Below, in pieces: positions 1 to 5,746 of a stretch of 8,341 nt of DNA. The DNA is from an uncultured Lentisphaeraceae bacterium (lineage in GTDB: Bacteria; Verrucomicrobiota; Kiritimatiellia; RFP12; DVOR01), in assembly GCA_946056345.1 (NCBI GenBank), contig CAMGJH010000029.1, positions 1-8,341 of the forward strand. The letters are read 5' to 3'. The position numbers were made by a program, and so were the translations under genes. Below the pieces are notes generated by a model. That model did no database searches, had not been told where the DNA came from, and saw only the letters and a program-made list of their open reading frames with translations. Position 1 is the first letter of the stretch, and every line of letters starts with the position of its first letter.

Positions 1-2
1 CC

Positions 3-72
3 GGCCCGGGTCGAGGGTCAACCCGGGCCTACCTCGAGGCCAACCCGGGGCGGATGCGAGGAGAGGGCACGG
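3..72. repeat. 70-bp composite repeat, copy 1, beginning with a hairpin
   Basis: This is the first copy of an imperfect direct repeat that recurs exactly 308 bp downstream (311-380). It opens with a perfect 9-bp inverted repeat, GGCCCGGGT (3-11) and ACCCGGGCC (21-29), around a 9-nt loop. A 19-bp stretch follows (28-46) that differs from the other copy. Next comes the shared 12-mer GGGGCGGATGCG (47-58) and a shared purine-rich tail AGGAGAGG (59-66). Positions 34-59 also partly repeat the loop and right arm of copy 2, so the block looks like nested duplications. No coding potential or transposase is associated with it. It could be a REP-like palindromic element or a structured site; its function is unknown. 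Confidence 0.7.
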
Positions 73-310
73 CAGGGGGAGTAGCTGGGGGCTTTAAGCC
101 AGGCGTTCGCTGACGCTCGCTGCGCGGCAAATATGCCGCGCCACAAAACCGTTGATGGCAGGAGGAAAACTTGGTGGAAGATAAGGGAGCCTCGAGCCTG
201 GCGGGGTGGAGGCCAAGCGCGGCCATTGGAGCGGCTGGGGGTTTTAGGCGAGCGTGGCCAAAAGTGAGGCTGGTAAGCGTTGTGCCGTGGCCTGCTCCGT
301 CAGGCCACCC
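73..310. other. Non-coding spacer between the two composite repeats
   Basis: No credible gene was found in this stretch. It holds a short direct repeat of the form GCTGGGGGYTTTARGC at 84-99 and 234-249 (14 of 16 identical), and a GC-rich hairpin annotated separately. On the minus strand a 65-codon open frame spans 29-226, but it runs across the repeats and is rich in Pro, Arg and Ser, so it was not called. From 254 a GTG-started + strand frame runs into the methyltransferase gene, but that part crosses repeat copy 2 and the predicted promoter and is probably not translated. Confidence 0.6.
122..141. repeat. GC-rich perfect hairpin, 8-bp stem
   Basis: GCGCGGCA (122-129) and TGCCGCGC (134-141) form a perfect 8-bp stem closed by a 4-nt AATA loop. 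No T-run follows on either strand, so it does not read as an intrinsic terminator. The 11-mer GCTCGCTGCGC at 115-125 overlaps its left edge and reappears, inverted, in the spacer upstream of thrS. A REP-like structured repeat is the simplest reading. Confidence 0.6.
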
Positions 311-380
311 GCCCCGGGTCGAGGGCCAACCCGGGGCGGATGCGAAATAGACCTGGGGCGGATGCGTAGGAGAGGCGCGG
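311..380. repeat. 70-bp composite repeat, copy 2, beginning with a hairpin
   Basis: Second copy of the repeat at 3-72, offset by 308 bp at the hairpin core and at the 12-mer. The stem is GCCCCGGGT (311-319) with ACCCGGGGC (329-337), again 9 bp with a 9-nt loop. The second pair is C312-G336 here but G4-C28 in copy 1, a compensatory change that keeps the stem intact; the loop differs by one base (T18 against C326). The 12-mer GGGGCGGATGCG appears at 333-344 and again at 355-366, followed by AGGAGAGG at 368-375. It ends about 20 bp upstream of the methyltransferase -10 box, so it could influence that promoter. Confidence 0.7.
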
Positions 381-397
381 CTGAATGGGCGCGAATG

Positions 398-406
398 TGC
401 TACACT
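398..406 (+). promoter_or_regulatory. Predicted extended -10 promoter for the methyltransferase gene
   Basis: TGC followed by TACACT (401-406) is an extended -10 element matching TATAAT at four of six positions. No convincing -35 box lies 16-18 bp upstream, as is usual for extended -10 promoters. Transcription would start near 412-414, giving a leader of roughly 50 nt before the ATG at 464. Because the promoter lies inside the longer reading frame that opens at 254, it also argues that translation starts at 464. Confidence 0.5.
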
Positions 407-463
407 ACGCCCCGAGACGGTTCTCTCGGGACGACATCACAACAGGAAGCATCAAGGCTCTCT

Positions 464-2941
464 ATGAAGCATCTCTACGACGCGCTGGCAGACTGTAAGA
501 AGGAAGAAGAGGTCAAGGCGGAGTTCTGCAAGTTCTTCAAGATGAAGATCTGCGCCCTGCGCGGGATCGACCACTACACCGAGTCGGTGCTCTTTGAGTT
601 TAAGTTCGACCGCAACTTCCGCGCTGCCGAGAACATTGCCCGCGTCCTGGCCCAGACGATGTACTACGTGCGCCTGCTCAAGTACGATGCCGCTCTGACC
701 TCCTACCCTATTCCCGCCACCCTCTGCGTGGTCGACAAGAACGAGGCCTTCTTCGCCGAGACCAAGACCTATCAGCGCTTCTACACCTCTCAGAGCGAGC
801 GCTACGACTGGGACCGCGCCCCCTCCACTCCCTGCCCCAACCTGGTCGAGGACCTCCTCAAGCACCTGGCGCGCGAGGGCCTCCCCTACGTCTACAACTT
901 CACCCGCCCGGCCGAGGAGACGCAGTTCATCGACAAATGCCGCGAGCACCTCCTCGCCCAGATGACCTTCCTCCCACTCCTCGAGAAGAAGTCCATCACC
1001 GAGGAGAACTTCCTCTCCGTCTTCACCTACTGGGATGCGCTCTTCGGCAAGTACGTCCGCAATGGCCGCAAGTCCTCCGAGTACTTTTTGGCCGACATCG
1101 AACAGGGCAAATCCATCAAGGCCGAGGACGGCCGGGTGCTCTTTAACGTCGATGGCGCCACATTCATCCCCAAGACCCTCAAGCCCAAGGACTACGCCCA
1201 CTTCTGGGAGAACTACGAGAAGGTCGGCGCCCAGGTGATGATGCAAATCCGGCAGAAGTCCGACCGCATTACCGAGGACTTCCGCCGCCGTTTCACCGGC
1301 GAGTTCTTCACCCCCGTCGACTTCGCCGCCAAGGGCCTGGAATACCTCGAGAAGACCCTCGGCAAGCAGTGGTGGCGCTCGGGTGATGTCCGCTTTTGGG
1401 ATATGGCCGCCGGCACGGGCAACCTGGAGTTCAACCTGCCTAGTTCCGCCCTTCCCTACTGCTACATCTCCACCCTGGAAGAGGACGACGCAATGTATTG
1501 CAAGACCCTCTTCCCCGCCGCCACCTGCTTTCAGTATAACTACCTAGAGGATGACATCCCCCGTCTGGCCGGGCAGATGACCTTTGGCGCGCAGCCCAAA
1601 ATGCCCCCCAACCTCGCCGCTGATCTCGCCAACCCCAACCTCAAGTGGGTCATCTTCATCAATCCCCCCTTCGCCACCGCAAACAAGCGCGATGGCGGCG
1701 TTGGCAAAACCTCCAAGGACACCGTCTCCAAAACAACCATCCGCGAATGGATGCACACCGAAGGCTACGGCGAAGCCAGCCGCGAACTCTTCACGCAGTT
1801 TCTCTTCCGGATCTCCAAGGAATTCAAGGACCGGCAGGCCCATCTCTGCCTCTTCTCGACCTTGAAGTATCTGAACTCCAACAACGACCAACGCGTCCGC
1901 GACGGCTTCTTCCGATACACCTACGAGCGCGGCTTCATCTTCCCGAGCAAATGCTTCCACGGGACGCAGGGCAACTTCCCCATCGGCTTCCTTATCTGGG
2001 ACCTCGCCAAACCACAACACCTCGCCACGCAAACCATTCGCCTCGATGTCTTCAATGCCAATGTCGAGAAGTTCGGCACTAAGGTCGTCTCATCGGTCGA
2101 GCGAACCGCAATGCTCAATAAGTGGGTTTCCCGCCCGCGTTGGGACGGCAAATCCATCTTGCCGACCTTCTCCAGCGGTCTCAAGGTGATGGATGAAAAC
2201 AAAGACAAACGAAACCACGTTGCCCCGGGCTTCCTCTGCTCTGTATGTAGTAAGGGAGATGACTTCCAAAATCAAACCAGTGTCTTCATCCTCTCTGCGC
2301 CTTACGCAAACGCCGGCGCCTTTTCCGTCACGCCCGAGAACTTCGAGCGCGCAATGGTGCTCTATGCCGTCAAGAAATTGCCCGAGAAGAACTGGTGGAA
2401 CGACAAGGACACCTTCTACGCCCCGAGGCGCGCGCTGTCAGACGAGTTTGTGACCGATTGTGTAGTTTGGGGCGCACTCTCAAGCAAGAACAACACCGTG
2501 GCCCTGAAGGACGTGCCCTATCAGGGGAAGCTCTACCAGATCCACAATAACCTCTTCCCCTTCTTGCTCTCGGAGGTGCGGCAGTGGCCGTGTAGCAATC
2601 CGGACCTGACAGCGCAGCGCTTGGCGGCAAATGAAGAGCGCTTCCTAGCCACCTGGCTCAAGGGGCGGGAGCTCTCGCCCGAGGCCCGCGCAGTCCTCGC
2701 CGCCGCCAAGGCGCTCTACCGCGCCTTCTACGCCAATATCACCCAGACCGACTGGCTCGACGCGCGTATCGAAACCTGGGACGTGGGCTACTACCAGCTC
2801 TGCAAGGCCCTCAAAGCGACCCCCTTGGCCGCCGATGAACGCGCCGCCCTCAAAGCCGCGCACGAGGCCCTCCGCGCCAAACTCCTCCCCCAAGTCTACG
2901 CCCTCGGCTTCCTCAACCCCGATGTCGACTACTTCGCCTAA
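464..2941 (+). CDS. Type IIG-like restriction-modification protein: nuclease fused to N6-adenine DNA methyltransferase
   Basis: The predicted enzyme binds S-adenosylmethionine, methylates adenine in a DNA target and probably also cuts unmodified DNA. In the 825-residue product, residues 36-68 show a PD-(D/E)XK-like pattern: D36, E45-F-K47 and Q64-x3-Y68, the last resembling the QxxxY motif of HsdR and RecB-family nucleases. The methyltransferase core has GEFFTP (279-284, motif X-like), DMAAGTGN (313-320, motif I, SAM binding) and NPPF (400-403, catalytic motif IV). Residues from about 520 to 825 show no motif I recognise and probably hold target recognition; a TWDVGYYQL stretch lies at 771-779. 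The ATG at 464 was chosen over the in-frame GTG at 254 because AAGG (454-457) is well spaced, a promoter precedes it, and the upstream frame crosses repeats. No hsdS, hsdR or helicase gene is near. Base composition resembles its neighbours, so recent transfer is not evident. The methyltransferase call is firm; the nuclease call is an inference from motifs. Confidence 0.8.
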   Translation: MKHLYDALADCKKEEEVKAEFCKFFKMKICALRGIDHYTESVLFEFKFDRNFRAAENIARVLAQTMYYVRLLKYDAALTSYPIPATLCVVDKNEAFFAETKTYQRFYTSQSERYDWDRAPSTPCPNLVEDLLKHLAREGLPYVYNFTRPAEETQFIDKCREHLLAQMTFLPLLEKKSITEENFLSVFTYWDALFGKYVRNGRKSSEYFLADIEQGKSIKAEDGRVLFNVDGATFIPKTLKPKDYAHFWENYEKVGAQVMMQIRQKSDRITEDFRRRFTGEFFTPVDFAAKGLEYLEKTLGKQWWRSGDVRFWDMAAGTGNLEFNLPSSALPYCYISTLEEDDAMYCKTLFPAATCFQYNYLEDDIPRLAGQMTFGAQPKMPPNLAADLANPNLKWVIFINPPFATANKRDGGVGKTSKDTVSKTTIREWMHTEGYGEASRELFTQFLFRISKEFKDRQAHLCLFSTLKYLNSNNDQRVRDGFFRYTYERGFIFPSKCFHGTQGNFPIGFLIWDLAKPQHLATQTIRLDVFNANVEKFGTKVVSSVERTAMLNKWVSRPRWDGKSILPTFSSGLKVMDENKDKRNHVAPGFLCSVCSKGDDFQNQTSVFILSAPYANAGAFSVTPENFERAMVLYAVKKLPEKNWWNDKDTFYAPRRALSDEFVTDCVVWGALSSKNNTVALKDVPYQGKLYQIHNNLFPFLLSEVRQWPCSNPDLTAQRLAANEERFLATWLKGRELSPEARAVLAAAKALYRAFYANITQTDWLDARIETWDVGYYQLCKALKATPLAADERAALKAAHEALRAKLLPQVYALGFLNPDVDYFA

Positions 2942-3141
2942 CCCCATCCGCCAAAGGCTTGGAGGCAAGGGGGCTCGCTACGCTCGCGATGACAGAGGAC
3001 GGATAACAGATGACTGAAAACCGGCGTTGCCCAAAAGGCGCGCCGGCCGGGGTGGAGCGTGGGGACGCGGCCCGTCAGAACGGGCAACACCCCCTCACGT
3101 GCCGGAGGCGCACCTCACGCGAGCGCAGCGAGCACCCCCCA

Positions 3142-3169
3142 CCGTTCAACATTCTCCGTTCACCATTCT
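3142..3169. repeat. Tandem 14-mer next to the thrS -35 box
   Basis: CCGTTCAACATTCT (3142-3155) is followed directly by CCGTTCACCATTCT (3156-3169), identical except for one base, and then by a degenerate start of a third unit (CCATTTGCC) that merges with the -35 hexamer at 3174. The placement, about one and two and a half helical turns upstream of the -35, would suit an activator or repressor. It could equally be a simple replication-slippage duplication. Confidence 0.6.
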
Positions 3170-3173
3170 CCAT

Positions 3174-3202
3174 TTGCCTTTTGGTGTGGGGTTTACTATA
3201 CT
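3174..3202 (+). promoter_or_regulatory. Predicted sigma70-type promoter for thrS-infC
   Basis: TTGCCT (3174-3179) and TATACT (3197-3202) are separated by 17 bp. They match the consensus -35 at four and the -10 at five of six positions. Transcription would start near 3208-3210, leaving a leader of about 17 nt before the ATG at 3226. That is too short for a T-box or for an E. coli-style thrS translational operator, so control is more likely at initiation or by the adjacent 14-mer. Confidence 0.7.
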
Positions 3203-3225
3203 TTCACGATGTTTAAGGAGTTAGT

Positions 3226-4962
3226 ATGAGCGCAACGATTGAAGAGATTCGGCATAGCGCGGCGCATTTGGTAGCGTCGGCGGTGTGCTCGTTGTTTGAT
3301 GGCGTGAAGATTGACATCGGCCCGGCGACGGACGATGGGTTTTACTATGACTTTGACCTGGAGCATCGCCTGAGCGCGGAGGACTTTCCGGCGATTGAGA
3401 AGGCGGTGCGCAAGTTGATTGGGGCGAAGCTGCCCTTTGTGCGCGAGGAAGTGACCCGCGCGCAGGCTCAGGAGATCTTCAAGGATCAGCCCTACAAGCT
3501 CGAGCGCCTGGCCGATATTCCGGAGGAGGAAGCGGTCTCGATTTACCGCACGGGGGACTACGTGGACCTCTGCCGCGGGCCGCACGTGGAGCACTCCGGG
3601 TGCATTGGCGCGGTCAAGCTGATGAGCGTGGCCGGGAGCTACTATCGCGGCGACGAGCACAACAAGATGCTGCAGCGCCTCTACGGGATTGCTGCCGCCT
3701 CGCAGAAGGAACTCGACGCAATTGTCGCGCGCATTGAAGAGGCGAAGAAGCGCGACCACCGCAAGTTGGGCAAGGAGCTTGAGCTCTTCACGATTTCCGA
3801 GAGCGTGGGTCCGGGGCTGGCGCACTGGCTGCCGAAGGGCGCGCGCGTGCGCATTGCCATCGAGGACTACTGGCGCAAGGAGCACTTCCGCCACGGCTAC
3901 GAGATGCTCTTTACCCCGCACATTGGCCGCGCGAACCTCTGGCAGACCTCCGGCCACCTCGGCTTCTACAAGGATGGGATGTTCCCCCCGATGAACGTCA
4001 CCGAGGGCGATGGCGAGAAGGCGGTCCAGGAGACCTACTACGTCAAGCCGATGAACTGCCCGTTCCACATCCAAGCCTACCTCTTCAAGAAGGTGAGCTA
4101 CCGCGACCTGCCGTTGCGCTGGGCCGAGCTGGGCACCGTCTATCGCTACGAGAAGGATGGCGTTCGCCACGGGCTCTTCCGCGTGCGCGGCTTTACGCAG
4201 GATGACGCGCACATCTTCTGCGCCCCCGAGAAGATCGAGGAGGAGATCCGCTTCACGGTGAAGTTCTGCCTGCACATTCTCCACCGCTTCGGCTTCCAGG
4301 ATATTACTGCCTACCTCTCCACCCGCCCGGAAAAGGCGGTGGGCGACCCGGCCAAGTGGGAACAGGCCACCAACTCGCTCCGCCACGCCCTCGAGGCCGA
4401 GGGGATGAGCTACGAGGTCGACGAGGGCGGCGGTGCCTTCTACGGGCCGAAGATTGATATGAAGATTAAGGATGCCCTCGGCCGCGAGTGGCAGCTGGGC
4501 ACCATTCAGTTCGACTTCAACCTCCCCGAGCGCTTCCACCTAACCTACACCGGGGCCGACGGTGCCGAGCACCAGCCCTATATGGTCCACCGAGCCCTCC
4601 TCGGCTCGCTCGAGCGCTTCTTCGGCATCCTCATCGAGCACTACGCCGGTGCCTTCCCCACCTGGCTCGCGCCGGTGCAGGCCAAGGTGTTGCCGATTAC
4701 CGACGCGCAGCACGAGGCCGCCAAGGCCGTGCTCTCCAAGCTCGCCGCCGCCGACCTGCGCGTGGAGGCCGATTGGAGCAACGACAAGATTGGCGCGAAG
4801 ATCCGCAAGGCCACGATGGCCAAGATCCCCTATATGTTGGTGCTCGGCGGCCGTGAAGCCGAGGCCGGACTGGTCGCGGTCCGCAGCCGCGAGAAGGGCG
4901 ACCTGGGGACGATGACCCCGGAAGCCTTCATCGAACTCATCAAGCAAGAAATCAACGCATAA
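3226..4962 (+). CDS. thrS: Threonyl-tRNA synthetase lacking the N-terminal TGS domain
   Basis: ThrRS is a cytoplasmic class II enzyme that charges tRNA-Thr with threonine using ATP and edits mischarged serine. The 578-residue product starts directly in the editing domain: H10-x3-H14 and C116-x3-H120 correspond to its metal-binding-like motifs. The catalytic core has zinc ligands C278 (MNCPFH), H329 (DDAHIF) and H455 (MVHRALLGS), and motif 2 (RYEKDG to RVRGFTQDD, about 307-327). The anticodon-binding domain fills roughly 483-578. The usual first domain (TGS, about 60 residues) is absent and cannot lie upstream, because an in-frame TAA sits at 3214-3216. The start is fixed by AAGGAG (3215-3220), 5 nt before ATG. 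In motif 2 an Asp (D311) replaces the Ser common in this family. The gene heads an operon with infC 24 bp downstream. Its first codons are rich in G and T at the third position, its last in C. Confidence 0.97.
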   Translation: MSATIEEIRHSAAHLVASAVCSLFDGVKIDIGPATDDGFYYDFDLEHRLSAEDFPAIEKAVRKLIGAKLPFVREEVTRAQAQEIFKDQPYKLERLADIPEEEAVSIYRTGDYVDLCRGPHVEHSGCIGAVKLMSVAGSYYRGDEHNKMLQRLYGIAAASQKELDAIVARIEEAKKRDHRKLGKELELFTISESVGPGLAHWLPKGARVRIAIEDYWRKEHFRHGYEMLFTPHIGRANLWQTSGHLGFYKDGMFPPMNVTEGDGEKAVQETYYVKPMNCPFHIQAYLFKKVSYRDLPLRWAELGTVYRYEKDGVRHGLFRVRGFTQDDAHIFCAPEKIEEEIRFTVKFCLHILHRFGFQDITAYLSTRPEKAVGDPAKWEQATNSLRHALEAEGMSYEVDEGGGAFYGPKIDMKIKDALGREWQLGTIQFDFNLPERFHLTYTGADGAEHQPYMVHRALLGSLERFFGILIEHYAGAFPTWLAPVQAKVLPITDAQHEAAKAVLSKLAAADLRVEADWSNDKIGAKIRKATMAKIPYMLVLGGREAEAGLVAVRSREKGDLGTMTPEAFIELIKQEINA

Positions 4963-4975
4963 CCCGAACCCCATC

Positions 4976-4980
4976 AGGAG
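4976..4980 (+). promoter_or_regulatory. Ribosome binding site that fixes the infC TTG start
   Basis: AGGAG lies 6 nt before TTG (4987-4989). The thrS stop codon (4960-4962) is in the same frame, so the start cannot be further upstream, and no ATG follows in frame until residue 49. The TTG is therefore the only well-supported start. Confidence 0.8.
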
Positions 4981-4986
4981 CTCAAC

Positions 4987-5661
4987 TTGGCATTCCCCCT
5001 GAAACCCCTGCCCACCGGTCCCCGCCCCAACAACGGTCCCGCCCAGCGCGACCAGAAGGGGGCCTCCTTCACCCGCACCAACTACAAGATCCGGGTGCCG
5101 GAAGTCCGTGTGGTCGATGCCGCCGGCAAGATGCTCGGCCTTATGCCCACGCGCAAGGCGCAGGCCCTCGCCGAATCGCTGGGGCTGGACCTCGTGGAGA
5201 TCACGCCCAACGCCCAGCCGCCCATCTGCAAGATTATGGATTACGGCAAGTTCCGCTACCAGGAATCCATCAAGCAGAAGGAGGCCCGCAAGAACGCAAA
5301 GGCCACGCAGGTCAAGGAGATTAAGTTCCACGCCGGCACCGATGTGGGCGACGTGGACCGCAAGGTCAAGGACATCCTCGGCTTCATCGCCCAGGGCAAC
5401 AAGGTGAAGGTCTCGCTCAAGTTCCGCGGCCGCGAGAACGCCCACAAGGAGCTCGGGATTGACCTTATCAACCGCATCATCGAAACCTGTGGCGAGAAGA
5501 TCGCCGTCGAACAAGAGCCCAAACTCCTCGGCCGCGACCTCTCCTGCCTCATCGGCCCGCCCAACGCCAAGTCCATCAAGGCCGCCCAGGCCAAGAAGAA
5601 GGCCCTCGAGGAGGCCCCCGCCGCCGAGCCCCCCAAGCCCGGCCTCGCGCCCACGCGCTAG
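4987..5661 (+). CDS. infC: Translation initiation factor IF-3
   Basis: IF-3 binds the 30S ribosomal subunit, keeps it free of 50S and checks the initiator tRNA and start codon. The 224-residue product has the IF3-N domain at about 31-100 (NYKIRVPEVRVVD onwards, with the family-typical DLVEITPNAQPPICKIMDYGKF at 68-89) and the IF3-C domain at about 107-193 (KEIKFHAGTDVGD, then KFRGRE). It is longer than the roughly 180 residues usual for the family because of a Pro/Asn-rich N-terminal extension of about 30 residues and an Ala/Lys/Pro-rich tail (195-224). The start codon is TTG. IF-3 genes often use unusual starts for autoregulation (AUU in E. coli); whether UUG behaves so is doubtful. It follows thrS by 24 bp, a classic pairing, but rpmI and rplT do not follow it. 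Confidence 0.97.
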   Translation: MAFPLKPLPTGPRPNNGPAQRDQKGASFTRTNYKIRVPEVRVVDAAGKMLGLMPTRKAQALAESLGLDLVEITPNAQPPICKIMDYGKFRYQESIKQKEARKNAKATQVKEIKFHAGTDVGDVDRKVKDILGFIAQGNKVKVSLKFRGRENAHKELGIDLINRIIETCGEKIAVEQEPKLLGRDLSCLIGPPNAKSIKAAQAKKKALEEAPAAEPPKPGLAPTR

Positions 5662-5677
5662 CCGCCGGCTAGCGCGT
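5653..5677. repeat. 25-bp palindrome overlapping the infC stop codon
   Basis: ACGCGCTAGCCG (5653-5664) and CGGCTAGCGCGT (5666-5677) are perfect reverse complements around a single central base, giving a 10-11 bp RNA stem with a tight 3-5 nt loop. The infC stop (5659-5661) lies in the left arm. No U-tract follows, so a canonical intrinsic terminator is not supported. It may cap the 3' end of the transcript or be a double-stranded protein site. Its right arm ends exactly where the next inverted repeat begins. Confidence 0.7.
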
Positions 5678-5742
5678 AGCGGTTAGCGGATAGCACGCGT
5701 TCCGAGACAGATAGGCTTAGCAGCCAATCGCTAACCGCTAAC
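5670..5742. repeat. Inverted arrays of a 7-bp TAGCGGT-type repeat
   Basis: Four consecutive heptads (TAGCGCG, TAGCGGT, TAGCGGA, TAGCACG) occupy 5670-5697. Two perfect heptads CGCTAAC, the reverse complement of the same unit, occupy 5729-5742. The arms TAGCGGTTAGCG (5677-5688) and CGCTAACCGCTA (5729-5740) are exact 12-bp complements with a 40-nt loop. The right arm ends 6 nt before the ATG of the next gene, where a ribosome binding site would lie, so folding would cover that start. Confidence 0.7.
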
Positions 5743-5746
5743 AGCT

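Larger units (their letters stand above)
2942..3225. other. Repeat-containing intergenic spacer before thrS
   Basis: This 284-bp stretch has no credible gene. GCTCGCTACGCTCGC (2973-2987) recurs as its near-perfect reverse complement at 3119-3133 (14 of 15 bases). A small hairpin, GCCCGT-CAGA-ACGGGC, lies at 3070-3085, and two overlapping 8-bp palindromes, GGCGCGCC (3037-3044) and CCGGCCGG (3043-3050), sit between them. None is followed by a T-run, so no intrinsic terminator for the methyltransferase gene can be named. The last 85 bases hold a tandem 14-mer and the thrS promoter, annotated separately. Short frames through here are rich in Arg, Ser and Pro and look spurious. Confidence 0.6.

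Noticed and set aside
29..226. Minus-strand 65-codon frame in the 5' repeat region
   Set aside because: Runs through the repeats and the hairpin at 122-141, has Pro/Arg/Ser-rich content and no clear ribosome binding site.
254..463. N-terminal extension of the methyltransferase from GTG 254
   Set aside because: The 70 extra residues would come from repeat copy 2 and the promoter region, with no family resemblance; ATG 464 has a spaced AAGG and a promoter upstream.
452..1246. Minus-strand frame of 264 codons opposite the nuclease domain
   Set aside because: Antisense shadow of a well-supported gene, with Glu/Val/Leu/Gly runs and no recognisable domain.
3070..3085. Possible terminator hairpin after the methyltransferase gene
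   Set aside because: Only a 6-bp stem, no T-run, and about 130 bp beyond the stop codon.
3010..3224. Short + strand frames in the spacer before thrS
   Set aside because: They translate GC-rich repeats into Arg/Ser/Pro-rich peptides and overlap the thrS promoter.
3203..3225. T-box or thrS-type leader RNA
   Set aside because: The predicted leader is only about 17 nt, too short for either structure.
3196..5514. Minus-strand frame open for about 770 codons with a single stop near 4540, antisense to thrS and infC
   Set aside because: thrS and infC share the same frame, and their GC-rich codon use leaves few antisense stops. The product is Leu/Val/Gly/Arg-rich low-complexity protein with no motif, while the + strand genes are certain.
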